From: Paracoccus jeotgali | GTDB lineage: Bacteria > Pseudomonadota > Alphaproteobacteria > Rhodobacterales > Rhodobacteraceae | Reading direction: 5' to 3' | Assembly (NCBI RefSeq): GCF_002865605.1 | Contig: NZ_CP025583.1 | Coordinates: 2,460,501 to 2,524,500 of the forward strand | DNA length: 64,000 bases | In this document: piece by piece, positions 1-11,058 of the stretch | Numbering within the stretch: the first letter of the stretch is position 1 | Layout: the number at the start of each line of letters is the position of its first letter | Translations under genes and position numbers: made by a program | The notes under the pieces: generated by a model | What the model saw: the letters and a program-made list of their open reading frames with translations, nothing else | Told to the model about the DNA's origin: nothing | Databases searched by the model: none

Positions 1-360
1 AAATTGGCGGACAAGCGTCTCGGGCCCGCGCAGAGGCGACGCCTATGTGTGACAGCGCGCCCCGTCCGAACCAGTCATGGGCCGCTCCCATGGCCCGGCA
101 AGGTGACGCGAGGCGTAGACGCTCAGAGACAGAAACCGCTCGACCGAAACCTCCCCCCTCTCGGGGGACTGCGGTTGGAGCGCTGCCGGGCCCGGTGGCG
201 GGAGCCTCTTCGGGAGTAGCGGAGTGGTCACGATCTGAAGAGTCCGCGAGACGCGCCAGCAAGCGGAAACTGCTCACGGCCGTCGCCCGAAGGCGTGGGG
301 CCGTCCCAAGGCGGCCTCCATAAGCCGCCTCGAAACCCGCAAACCGGGTCGCGGACCAAG
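1..360. other. Structured noncoding stretch, possible ncRNA
   Basis: I see no convincing gene here; the short open frames have no family resemblance. The plus strand can fold into a chain of hairpins. One is a composite stem at 137-182: CGCTC pairs with GAGCG, GACCG with CGGTT, and CCCCC with GGGGG. Others include the palindrome CCGGGCCCGG near 187-196, AGGCGGC/GCCGCCT near 310-330, and ACCCG/CGGGT near 337-350. Several loops are TTCG- or CGAA-like. The 5' end may lie outside the window. I looked for RNase P, tmRNA, SRP RNA and 6S RNA signatures and found none that fit, so the identity is open. Confidence 0.3.
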
Positions 361-370
361 GGCGAGCGCT

Positions 371-1363
371 TCAGCCCAGCCCCTCCATCACGTCCGCGGC
401 CAGCCGGAACGACTCCTGCCGGGCTTGCGGGTCGTGGATCTGACCGGTCAGGATAACCTCATCGGGCCGGTATTGCGCGACAAGCGCCGAGAGTTGCGCG
501 CGCACGGTGGCGGGGCTGCCGACTGCGCTGATCTTCAGCGCCTGCTCGACGCCCCTCTGCAGCGCGGGCGTGATCTCGGCCAGATCTTCCGTCGGCGCGG
601 GCAACCTGCCGGGGCGGCCAGAGCGGAGCCGCGCAAAAGCCAACTGCTGGCTCGATTGCAGATAGCGCGCCCGCTCGTCCGTCTCGGCGGCGATGACGTT
701 GATCGCCAGCATGAAGCGAGGCCCCTCCTCCGCCTCGGCGCGGCCGGCGGGCTGGAAGCGCTCGCGATAGACCTGCGCGGCGTCATCCAGCGCGGCCGGG
801 GCGAAATGCGAGGCGAAGGCGTAGGGCAGGCCCAGATAGGCGGCCAATTGCGCGCCGAACAGCGACGATCCCAGCATCCAGACCGGCACATGCGTCCCCT
901 GCCCCGGATGCGCCTGCACCGCCTGATCGGGCGCGGCGTCGCCAAGATAGCTCATCAACTCGACCACATCCTGCGGGAAGTTCTCGGCCATTTCGGGCGA
1001 TTTCCGCAGCGCGCGAAAGACCGCGCCATCGCCGCCCGGCGCGCGGCCCAGACCCAGATCGATGCGGTCGCCGTGAATGGTCGCAAGCGTCCCGAACTGC
1101 TCGGCGATCGACAGGGGCGAGTGGTTGGGCAGCATGATGCCGCCGGCGCCGACGCGGATGCGGCGGGTATCCCCGGCGATATGCCCGATCAGGACCGAGG
1201 TCGCGGCCGAGGCGATCCCCGGCATGTTGTGATGTTCCGCCAGCCAATAGCGGTGATACCCCAGCCCGTCGGCCATCTGGGCCAGCGCCACGCTGCTGGC
1301 GATGGCCTCGGCAGTGGTGCTGCCCTCGGGGACAGGGGCAAGATCCAGAATAGAATAACGCAT
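371..1363 (-). CDS. Luciferase-like (LLM class) flavin-dependent oxidoreductase
   Basis: A 330-residue protein of the bacterial luciferase-like monooxygenase superfamily, group 1 type. These are TIM-barrel enzymes that use reduced FMN supplied by a partner reductase. The N-terminus carries the typical segment with [14 protein letters not shown] residues (here [13 protein letters not shown], about 37-49), followed by [11 protein letters not shown] and the GLGRAPGGD motif near 104-112 that marks this subgroup. Length is normal. The ATG at 1363 is preceded by AAAGGAAG at a good distance. It is transcribed away from amn, with an inverted repeat in the shared 93-base gap. The substrate cannot be predicted. 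It is not LuxA or LuxB, because no lux partner genes are present. Confidence 0.88.
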   Translation of the reverse strand: MRYSILDLAPVPEGSTTAEAIASSVALAQMADGLGYHRYWLAEHHNMPGIASAATSVLIGHIAGDTRRIRVGAGGIMLPNHSPLSIAEQFGTLATIHGDRIDLGLGRAPGGDGAVFRALRKSPEMAENFPQDVVELMSYLGDAAPDQAVQAHPGQGTHVPVWMLGSSLFGAQLAAYLGLPYAFASHFAPAALDDAAQVYRERFQPAGRAEAEEGPRFMLAINVIAAETDERARYLQSSQQLAFARLRSGRPGRLPAPTEDLAEITPALQRGVEQALKISAVGSPATVRAQLSALVAQYRPDEVILTGQIHDPQARQESFRLAADVMEGLG

Positions 1364-1406
1364 TGATCTTCCTTTCCCGACCTATCTGGGCACGCGAGGC
1401 CCGACT

Positions 1407-1430
1407 TGCCAGTGCCGGCGCCGACTGGCA
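1407..1430. promoter_or_regulatory. Inverted repeat in the LLM/amn divergent promoter region
   Basis: TGCCAGT (1407-1413) and ACTGGCA (1424-1430) are perfect 7-base arms around a 10-base centre, GCCGGCGCCG, which is itself nearly palindromic. It sits between two divergent start codons (1363 and 1457), so an operator for one or both genes is likely. The protein that binds it is unknown. Confidence 0.4.
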
Positions 1431-1456
1431 GTCTTGGGCAACAGACGAGGGTCCAG

Positions 1457-2935
1457 ATGAACCACAAGCAGCTAAGGCTGGAAACGCCGCCTCTGGTCGA
1501 GCGGGAATATTTCACCGATCCCCAACACGCCGTCGACCGGCTGCGCGGGCTTTACGATCAGGCCGCGAATTTTCTGACCCAGCATTTCCTGCGTGCTTTG
1601 GGCGGCGAGGCGCCGCAGGCCCGCTATCGCGCCTTCTACCCCGAGGTGCGGCTCACCACGACTAGTCACGTCAAGGCCGATTCGCGCCTCGCCTTCGGCC
1701 ATGTCACCCTGCCCGGCACCTATGCCGCCACGATCACCCGGCCCGATCTGTTCGCCAATTACCTGCGCGAGCAGTTCGCGCTGCTGATGCGCAATCACGG
1801 CGTCTCGATCGGGGTCGGGGTCAGCGACACGCCGATGCCGGTTCATTTCGCCGTCGCCACCCGCACCGATCTGAACGTCCCGCAAGAGGGTGTGCTGGAT
1901 TTCAGCCTGCGCGATGTCTTCGACGTGCCGGATCTGAACACCGTGAACGACGACATCGTCAACGGCGTCGCGGTGCCGGCGCCGGATGGCACCCAGCAGC
2001 TTGCGCCCTTCACCGCGCAGCGGGTGGATTATTCGCTGGCCCGGCTGTCGCATTACACCGCCACCGCGGCCGAGCACTTCCAGAACTTTGTGCTGTTCAC
2101 CAACTATCAGTTCTATGTCGACGAGTTCGAGGCCTTTGCCCGCGCCGCGCTGGCCAATCCGTCGCTCGGCTATACGTCCTTTGTCGCGCCCGGCAACCAG
2201 ATCATCGACAGCCCCGATGGCGAGATCCTGCCGCTGCCCAAGATGCCGCAGATGCCTAGCTATCACCTGAAACGCGAAGGTTCGCAGGGGATCACGCTGG
2301 TCAATATCGGCGTCGGCCCGTCGAACGCCAAGACCGCCACCGATCACATCGCAGTGCTGCGGCCCCATGCCTGGCTGATGGTCGGGCATTGCGCGGGGCT
2401 GCGCAACAGCCAGAGCCTGGGCGATTTCGTCCTCGCCCACGCCTATCTGCGCGAAGACAATGTGCTGAACGACGACCTGCCGGTCTGGGTGCCAGTCCCG
2501 CCCTTGGCCGAGGTGCAGGTCGCGCTCGAAGAGGCGGTGGCCGAGATCACGCAGCTACAAGGCTACGAGCTCAAGCGGATCATGCGGACCGGCACCGTCG
2601 CCACCATCGACAACCGCAACTGGGAGCTGCGCGACCAGAGCGGGCCGATCCACCGCCTGTCGCTGTCGCGCGCCATCGCGCTCGACATGGAAAGCGCCAC
2701 CATCGCCGCCAACGGCTTCCGCTTTCGCGTCCCTTACGGCACGCTGCTCTGCGTCAGCGACAAGCCGCTGCATGGCGAATTGAAGCTGCCGGGCATGGCA
2801 ACCGATTTTTACCGCACCCAGGTCTCGAACCATTTGTTGATCGGCGTGCGCGCGATGGAGAAGCTGCGCGACATGCCGCTGTCCCGCATCCATTCGCGGA
2901 AATTGCGCTCTTTCCACGAAACCGCGTTCATGTGA
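1457..2935 (+). CDS. amn: AMP nucleosidase
   Basis: A 492-residue cytoplasmic enzyme that hydrolyses AMP to adenine and ribose 5-phosphate, a step of purine turnover. The N-terminal third matches the AMP nucleosidase-specific domain. The C-terminal half is a nucleoside phosphorylase fold, with the stretch NIGVGPSNAKTATDH near residue 285, then GHCAGLRNSQ, and the nucleoside-binding ALDMESATIAANG near 410. The length is usual for the family. An upstream in-frame extension to 1406 is possible, but I chose the ATG at 1457 because GACGAGGG lies just before it and the family homology begins there. It is followed by a perfect inverted repeat at 2940-2956. Confidence 0.93.
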   Translation: MNHKQLRLETPPLVEREYFTDPQHAVDRLRGLYDQAANFLTQHFLRALGGEAPQARYRAFYPEVRLTTTSHVKADSRLAFGHVTLPGTYAATITRPDLFANYLREQFALLMRNHGVSIGVGVSDTPMPVHFAVATRTDLNVPQEGVLDFSLRDVFDVPDLNTVNDDIVNGVAVPAPDGTQQLAPFTAQRVDYSLARLSHYTATAAEHFQNFVLFTNYQFYVDEFEAFARAALANPSLGYTSFVAPGNQIIDSPDGEILPLPKMPQMPSYHLKREGSQGITLVNIGVGPSNAKTATDHIAVLRPHAWLMVGHCAGLRNSQSLGDFVLAHAYLREDNVLNDDLPVWVPVPPLAEVQVALEEAVAEITQLQGYELKRIMRTGTVATIDNRNWELRDQSGPIHRLSLSRAIALDMESATIAANGFRFRVPYGTLLCVSDKPLHGELKLPGMATDFYRTQVSNHLLIGVRAMEKLRDMPLSRIHSRKLRSFHETAFM

Positions 2936-2939
2936 GGCA

Positions 2940-2956
2940 GTTGACGCAGCGTCAAC
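2940..2956. promoter_or_regulatory. Perfect 8-1-8 palindrome between amn and hup
   Basis: GTTGACGC, one A, then GCGTCAAC, starting five bases after the amn stop. A one-base centre makes an RNA hairpin poor, so a dimeric protein operator is more likely than a terminator. It lies about 155 bases upstream of the HU start. Confidence 0.35.
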
Positions 2957-3056
2957 CTGCGCGGAATCGGCAGAAAAGACTCTTTCCGCCCAGAGTTCCG
3001 GACAAAGCGCAGAAAAACGGTTGAAATGCGCGGCAAAACCTTGTGTAGCAATGCAA

Positions 3057-3073
3057 TACCGCAAGTTGCGGTA
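3057..3073. promoter_or_regulatory. Perfect 8-1-8 palindrome in the hup leader
   Basis: TACCGCAA, one G, then TTGCGGTA, located 40 bases upstream of the HU start codon. The arm length and single-base centre match the palindrome at 2940-2956, but the sequence differs. A TTGAAA hexamer near 3021 could be a -35 element, placing this site close to the transcription start. This would suit an operator over the promoter. Confidence 0.4.
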
Positions 3074-3112
3074 GCAGATTTTCCCCACGCGGGATAACGA
3101 GGAGACAGACAT

Positions 3113-3409
3113 ATGGCCCAAGCCGTCAAGCCGATGACCAAGACCCAGCTCGTCGCCGCACTGGCCGAGGAAATGGACAGCGACAAGAAATCTGCGGCAG
3201 CCGCGCTTGACGCGATTGCGGCGGTCGTGACTCGCGAAGTGGCGAATGGCGGTGCCGTGACCCTGCCGGGCATCGGCAAGGTTGCCTGCCGCGCCCGCCC
3301 CGAGCGTCAGGTCCGCAACCCGCAGACCCAAGAGATGATGACCAAGCCCGCCGACAAGCAGGTCAAGGTCACCGTCGCCAAGGCGCTGAAGGACAGCGTC
3401 AACGCCTGA
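3113..3409 (+). CDS. hup: HU family DNA-binding protein
   Basis: A 98-residue nucleoid protein. It begins with a short Met-Ala-Gln-Ala-Val-Lys lead, then the HU dimerisation helices (TKTQLVAALAEEM, about 8-20). The beta arm follows: GAVTLPGIGKVACRARPERQVRNPQT, of which the GIGK and the R-P-x-R-x-x-R-N-P pattern near 60-75 are diagnostic. The C-terminal helix VKVTVAKALKDSV is complete. GAGGAGA precedes the ATG at an ideal distance. The gene stands alone, with two palindromes upstream and a rho-independent terminator downstream, so it is probably monocistronic and highly expressed. It differs from IHF, which has its own conserved sequence in this group. Confidence 0.95.
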   Translation: MAQAVKPMTKTQLVAALAEEMDSDKKSAAAALDAIAAVVTREVANGGAVTLPGIGKVACRARPERQVRNPQTQEMMTKPADKQVKVTVAKALKDSVNA

Positions 3410-3448
3410 TCTCTGTCCCGGGCGCGCGCCCGGCGATGGACTGGGACC

Positions 3449-3474
3449 GGGCCGTCCGTCAGGGCGGCCCTTTT
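3449..3474 (+). terminator. Rho-independent terminator of hup
   Basis: GGGCCG (3449-3454) pairs with CGGCCC (3465-3470) and is followed directly by TTTT. It lies 40 bases after the HU stop codon and upstream of the transporter gene. Confidence 0.7.
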
Positions 3475-3534
3475 CAAATCGCGGCTCGCGCCGGCTGACC
3501 CCATCGCGACCCGCCGACCGGGGGCAAAAGCGGC

Positions 3535-4422
3535 ATGGACGTCAAGGCCATTCTCATGGGTCTCGCCTTTGCGGTGATGTGGGCGTCGGCCTTTACCACC
3601 ACGCGGATGATCGTGGTGGCCGCACCGCCGCTGACCGCGCTGGTCATCCGCTTTGCCATTTCCGCCGTTCTGGGGATCATGCTGGCCCGCGCCATGGGCC
3701 AAAGCTGGCGGCTCAGCCGAGCCGAGTGGCGGGTTCTGATCCTGTTCGGGATCATGCAGAATGCGCTGTATCTGGGCCTCAACTGGATCGCCATGCAATG
3801 GGTCGAGGCGGCGGCGGCGTCGATCATCGCCTCGATGATGCCGCTGCTGGTGGCGTTCTTCGGCTGGCTGTGGCTGGGCGAAAGGCTGCGGATGCCGGCG
3901 GTGATCGGGCTGGCGATGGGCGTCGCCGGCGTCGTGCTGATCATGGGCGTCCGGCTGCAGCATGGGCTGAGCCTGTTCGGCGCGCTGCTGTGCCTGATCG
4001 CGGTCGTCGCGCTGACCGTGGCGACGCTGGTGGTGCGCGGCTCGGGCGGCAGCCGCAACATGATGATGATCGTGGCGCTGCAAATGGCTGTCGGGGCCGT
4101 GGTTCTGGCGCTGCCCGCGGCGCTGCTGGAATGGGGCCGCCCCATCGACTGGAGCTGCCAGCTTATCGTCGCGTTCCTCTACACCATCCTCGCCCCCGGT
4201 CTGGCGGCGACCTTCATCTGGTTCCAGCTCGTCAACCGCATCGGCGCGGTGCGGGCCGCGACCTTCCACTTTCTGTCGCCGATCTTCGGCGTGGCCATCG
4301 CCGCCCTGCTGCTGGGCGAGCGTTTCGGCGCCAGCGACGTGATCGGCGCGATCATCATTGCGGTGGGCATCCTGCTGGTCCAGACCGCGAAACTGCCGCC
4401 CGCCACCGCGACGTCGCGCTGA
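3535..4422 (+). CDS. EamA/DMT-superfamily transporter
   Basis: A 295-residue inner-membrane protein of the drug/metabolite transporter superfamily, with two EamA repeats and about ten hydrophobic helices. The N-terminal half has the typical WASAFTTTR segment near residue 14 and the ALYLGLNWIAMQWVEAA helix near 80. The second half ends with FHFLSPIFGVAIAALLLGERF, near 245-265, a common EamA closing motif. Members export or import metabolites such as amino acids or nucleotide-related compounds, and the substrate cannot be read from the sequence. A GGGGGC precedes the ATG. The C-terminus is complete, and the IS110 element begins shortly after the stop. Confidence 0.85.
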   Translation: MDVKAILMGLAFAVMWASAFTTTRMIVVAAPPLTALVIRFAISAVLGIMLARAMGQSWRLSRAEWRVLILFGIMQNALYLGLNWIAMQWVEAAAASIIASMMPLLVAFFGWLWLGERLRMPAVIGLAMGVAGVVLIMGVRLQHGLSLFGALLCLIAVVALTVATLVVRGSGGSRNMMMIVALQMAVGAVVLALPAALLEWGRPIDWSCQLIVAFLYTILAPGLAATFIWFQLVNRIGAVRAATFHFLSPIFGVAIAALLLGERFGASDVIGAIIIAVGILLVQTAKLPPATATSR

Positions 4423-4500
4423 AACAAAAAATACCGTGCTGGACGGCGTTGCGCGTAGCTGCTGCGATGCCGGGGTTCTTCAAACAAAGGAGATTCCAGC

Positions 4501-5595
4501 ATGGTCAAGAAAGCAACGCGCCTCGTCCGCTTCGTGGAAGCCGTCGAAGACCAACCTGTCGTCGTCGGTCTCGACGTTCACAAAAAGACCTATTCCGTCG
4601 CACTGTTCTCGTCGCAGGACGGTCAAGTCGAGAGCTATACCTGTCCGGCCGGAGAGGCGGCGCTCGCCGCGCAGCTTTCGGGCTTGGGCTGCAAGATCGA
4701 GCATGTCGTTTATGAGACAGGGCCAACCGGCTTCGCCTTGGCGCGAACACTGGTGGCCGCCGGATTCAAGGTGTCCGTAGTCGCCGCGTCGCGCATCCCG
4801 CGCGGATACGCTGCGGCGGCGAAGAACGACAGGCTGGATGCGGTAAAGTTGGCAACTTACTTCGCGCGAGGATTGCTGCGCTCCGTCGCCATTCCAACCG
4901 TCGAACAGGAAGGCTACCGGGCGCTCGTGCGGCGACGGAAGCGTGTTGCGGAGAGCCGGGGCAAGATCAAGCAGAAGATCAAGGGCTTCCTGCTCGCGTC
5001 CGGCATCGGTGAACCGCAGAGCATCCAGAAGTGGTCTCTGGCCGCTTCGGCAGACCTGTCGGCATTGGATATGCCGCCGGAACATCGAATGTCGCTGGCT
5101 TCTATGGTGCGCGAGTATCTGTTCCTACTCTCCGAAGACAAGATGCTGCGCGCCGAGATCAGGACGGCAACGAAGCGGATGCACGCAGAGCGGTTCGCGC
5201 ATCTGACATCTGTCGTCGGGGTGGGCGAGACCGCGGCATCGAACTTCTTGGCCGAGCTGTTCTCTCCCGAACGGTTCAACCGCCCCGAGGAAGTGACCTC
5301 CTATCTCGGTCTCGCACCTGTGGTCAGCCAGAGTGGTGGCAGTCAGGCCCGCGCCAGGATCAGACCCGTGGGTCAGAAACGGCTACGCGGCATTCTCATC
5401 GAAGCCGCATGGCAATGGACGTGGCGAGACCCCGAAGCCAAGGAACTCTACAATCGACATTTTGCGAAGCATGGGATCGGGCAGAAGGCCATCGTGGCCG
5501 TAGCCCGCAAGCTCGCGATCAAGCTTTGGCGCATGGCGGTAGAAATACCGCCCGCGTCAATGGAGGGTGCCGCGCGCGGGGCCTGGTCGGGATAA
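4501..5595 (+). CDS. IS110-family transposase (DEDD recombinase)
   Basis: A 364-residue RNA-guided recombinase that moves the element by a RuvC-like mechanism. The N-terminal DEDD domain shows all four acidic residues: D25 in GLDVHK, E72 in YETGPTG, and D110 and D113 in KNDRLD. A coiled linker follows around 140-230. The C-terminal transposase_20 domain contains VVGVGETAASNF near 238 and SYLGLAPVVSQSGG near 267, where S276 or S278 is the likely catalytic serine, then the conserved QKRLRGILIEAAW. The length is normal and the frame is intact, so it may be active. AAAGGAG precedes the ATG. It overlaps, at its 3' end, an RNA fold that starts at 5563. Confidence 0.93.
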   Translation: MVKKATRLVRFVEAVEDQPVVVGLDVHKKTYSVALFSSQDGQVESYTCPAGEAALAAQLSGLGCKIEHVVYETGPTGFALARTLVAAGFKVSVVAASRIPRGYAAAAKNDRLDAVKLATYFARGLLRSVAIPTVEQEGYRALVRRRKRVAESRGKIKQKIKGFLLASGIGEPQSIQKWSLAASADLSALDMPPEHRMSLASMVREYLFLLSEDKMLRAEIRTATKRMHAERFAHLTSVVGVGETAASNFLAELFSPERFNRPEEVTSYLGLAPVVSQSGGSQARARIRPVGQKRLRGILIEAAWQWTWRDPEAKELYNRHFAKHGIGQKAIVAVARKLAIKLWRMAVEIPPASMEGAARGAWSG

Positions 5596-5668
5596 CCGAC
5601 AGTAAAAAAGGGCGGCACCCTCATCGACCGGCGCGTACCGAAAGCGGTACTTGGTGATCCTGCATTTT
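5563..5668 (+). ncRNA. Structured RNA at the IS110 3' end, candidate guide (bridge/seek) RNA
   Basis: GAGGGTGCCGC (5563-5573), inside the end of the transposase gene, pairs perfectly with GCGGCACCCTC (5612-5622), and GTCGG/CCGAC nests inside it. Immediately after comes a second stem: ATC-ACC and GGT-GAT enclose GTACCG-AAAG-CGGTAC (5636-5651) with an asymmetric internal loop, GGCGC opposite TT. Stems with internal loops are what IS110-family guide RNAs use to read target and donor DNA. The assignment rests on position and fold only; I did not identify the guide sequences. It could instead be a transcription attenuator of the element. Confidence 0.4.
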
Positions 5669-5812
5669 GACAGGCACGAATAAGAAAAGGCTTACGCAAG
5701 CCGGTAACAGCTCTGGCATGGCCTCAATTCTGTGGCGCGACACGCACGCAGGATCGGTTTTTGCGGCTATAGGCAAGGTCGGCAGTGCGGGACGGAGCAG
5801 ACATTGGCGATG

Positions 5813-6305
5813 TCACCGATGAACCATGATCAGCTCGTCCACTTCGTTGCCATCGTCGATCAGTGCCGCGGGAATTTTCCCTACCCTCTCGAAGCCGTGC
5901 CGCTCATAAAAAGCGAATGGCCCTGGCATTGGTGTGGTTGACGTTCAGTTCGAGTTGGCGCACGCCGCCTTCCTTCGCAAAGCCCATTACGGCTTGGAGG
6001 AGGTCATTCGCCAAGCCGGATCCACGCTCGCTTTCGCGCAAGTAGACCATCATGATTGTTGCGCGGTGAGACCGTTTTTCCCCGCGCTGGCGCATCAGGC
6101 CCATGATTCCAACAGGTTCCTCACCCTTCAGCATCGCAAAGACAGGGATCTTCATTCGATCAAGCCACTCTTCGTCTGGCAGGGACGACCAGTCTGCGAA
6201 GGTGTTGGCAAATGCTGTCGGCGCCATCTTCAAGGACTCCAATCGGATCGCTTTGAAGACTGCTAGATCTTTAGCTTCCAGTTTCACTACCCGCACATTC
6301 TCCAT
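5813..6305 (-). pseudogene. Frameshifted GNAT-family N-acetyltransferase
   Basis: The reading frame encodes a GNAT protein starting MENVRVVKLEAKDLAVF and running through the acetyl-CoA binding region (RESERGSGLANDLLQAV, about 90-106) to HTNARAIRF. It is then interrupted by a TGA at 5906-5904. Removing one A from the run of five at 5908-5912 restores the frame. The frame then continues FYERHGFERVGKIP and on to a stop at 5815-5813, about 163 residues, a normal GNAT ending. AGGGGG precedes the ATG at 6305. The break is a single-base indel in a homopolymer, so it could be a true mutation, programmed slippage or a sequencing error. It lies next to the IS element in lower-GC DNA. The acetyl acceptor is unknown. 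Confidence 0.8.
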
Positions 6306-6452
6306 GGCTTCCCCCTGTCTCGCGAAAGACAACTTCAAGGATGGCAACTAAGGTCGCAAGGCCTTCAACTTCCGGAAAGCGCTCGAAGCTGCCATTCGAA
6401 GGTGGATTTAGCACCCGCAGCATCGCTGGTCAGGCTTGACAGTACTCCACAT

Positions 6453-6482
6453 AAGAAAGGCCGCGCCCCGAAAGGCACGGCC
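6453..6482 (-). terminator. Rho-independent terminator of the outer-membrane protein gene
   Basis: On the minus strand GGCCGTGCC pairs with GGCGCGGCC (9 pairs with one G-U) and is followed by TTTCTT. It begins 24 bases after the stop codon. Confidence 0.8.
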
Positions 6483-6506
6483 GGTCTGTCAGCAGGATCG
6501 ACCGGA

Positions 6507-7232
6507 TCAGAAGCGGTAGTTCAGACCCAGCTTGATGTTGTGGTAGTCGGGCGTCATCTCGGTCGAATAGACCCCGTCGCCCAGATTGGTCTTGCCGAAA
6601 TTGGCGTATTCCCACTCGCCCGTCAGCGAGAGCTTGTCGGTCATCTTGCGCTCAACCCCGAAGCCGACGATGTAGCCGGTCGATTTCTCGCCATCACCGA
6701 CCAGATCGATGACGCCATCGGTGCTGCTGGCGCGATAGTCGTAATCCGCGCGGGCGACGCCCAGGATGCCGTAGAACAGCGTGTCCTGCGGGGCGTTCAG
6801 CACGCCGGTCTTGACGCGCAGCGCGAGCACCGAATTGATCTCGTTTCCGGCCTCGTATTCCGCGGTCGAGAAGCTGTCCTCGATCGAGCCGCCCTCATAC
6901 CCCAGTTCCGCGCCCATCACCCATTCGCGTGTCTGACCGGTGAACTGCTTGCGATAACCAACCCGCAGCCCGGCATTGGCGCCCGAAAGCTCCAGCTTGC
7001 CCGGCGTGGCGAAAACGTCGTTGTTTTCGGCATAGCCGACGCGGTCATCGCCGGCGAAGGCATAGCCGATGCTGGCCCCGACATAGGCGCCGGTCCAGTC
7101 CTGCGCGATCACCGGCACGATGGGATCGACGACCTCGACAGTGGGTGCGACAAAACCGCCGGCAAAGGCGGCGGGCGCGGCCAGAAACGCGGCAGCGCCG
7201 GCCAACCGGGAAATGAAACCAGAACTCATCAT
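6507..7232 (-). CDS. Outer-membrane beta-barrel protein (OmpA-like/Omp25 type)
   Basis: About 241 residues with a cleavable signal peptide (SRLAGAAAFLAAPAAFA, cleavage after the last Ala). This is followed by alternating beta strands and a C-terminal aromatic end, GLNYRF, typical of barrel proteins folded by the BAM complex. The segment WTGAYVGASIGYAFAG near residue 45 is the first strand of the small OmpA-like barrel family. It is probably an abundant surface protein with a structural or adhesion role; there is no enzymatic motif. I prefer ATG 7232 or 7229 over the GTG at 7241, because GTGAGG serves as ribosome binding site only for the inner starts. A TCGCGA-T-TCGCGA palindrome lies in the leader and a strong terminator follows. 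Confidence 0.82.
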   Translation of the reverse strand: MMSSGFISRLAGAAAFLAAPAAFAGGFVAPTVEVVDPIVPVIAQDWTGAYVGASIGYAFAGDDRVGYAENNDVFATPGKLELSGANAGLRVGYRKQFTGQTREWVMGAELGYEGGSIEDSFSTAEYEAGNEINSVLALRVKTGVLNAPQDTLFYGILGVARADYDYRASSTDGVIDLVGDGEKSTGYIVGFGVERKMTDKLSLTGEWEYANFGKTNLGDGVYSTEMTPDYHNIKLGLNYRF

Positions 7233-7251
7233 GAACCTCACTAGCAGAGTG

Positions 7252-7264
7252 TCGCGATTCGCGA
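7252..7264. promoter_or_regulatory. Palindrome in the outer-membrane protein leader
   Basis: TCGCGA, one T, TCGCGA, about 20 bases upstream of the start codon. A second, GTAACG/CGTTAC, spans about 7277-7308, and CCTGTC-G-GACAGG lies at 7324-7336. Any of these could be an operator; none matches a site I can name. Confidence 0.3.
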
Positions 7265-7408
7265 AAATCTCGATGGAATGTAACGCTGAACGCTAAAGAA
7301 GCCGTTACGCGCTGGCAATCTGTCCTGTCGGACAGGTCGATGTGCGGCCCAATCGACGCCGGACTGCGGCAGTTTTATCACGATCCGCCGCAGCCTGACG
7401 CTGCTTTG

Positions 7409-11054
<3,646 letters not shown>

Positions 11055-11058
<4 letters not shown>

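Larger units (their letters stand above)
4430..5740 (+). mobile_element. IS110-family insertion sequence (ends approximate)
   Basis: The element is defined by its DEDD transposase at 4501-5595. Flanking noncoding DNA is 78 bases on the left, back to the eamA stop, and up to 217 bases on the right. I could not fix the ends: IS110 elements lack long terminal inverted repeats and I saw no clear short target duplication. The right flank contains stable RNA folds, which fits a guide RNA placed 3' of the transposase as in the IS1111 subgroup; the left flank is too short for the usual IS110-type 5' bridge RNA. The base composition is less GC-rich than the neighbouring core genes. Confidence 0.7.

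Noticed and set aside
233..350. Hammerhead ribozyme-like core (CTGAAGA near 235 and CGAAAC near 332)
   Set aside because: The required G-C pair next to the core and a continuous stem II between the two motifs are missing, and stem I pairs poorly.
1..360. RNase P, tmRNA, SRP or 6S RNA
   Set aside because: The universal sequence blocks of these RNAs (for example GAGGAAAGTCCGG of RNase P, the tag frame of tmRNA, GGAAGCAGCC-like SRP loop) are not present on either strand.
6340..6425. Possible C-terminal remnant of a second transposase (frame reading AFNFRKALEAAIRRW)
   Set aside because: Too short to assign to any IS family by eye and lacking any terminal repeat.
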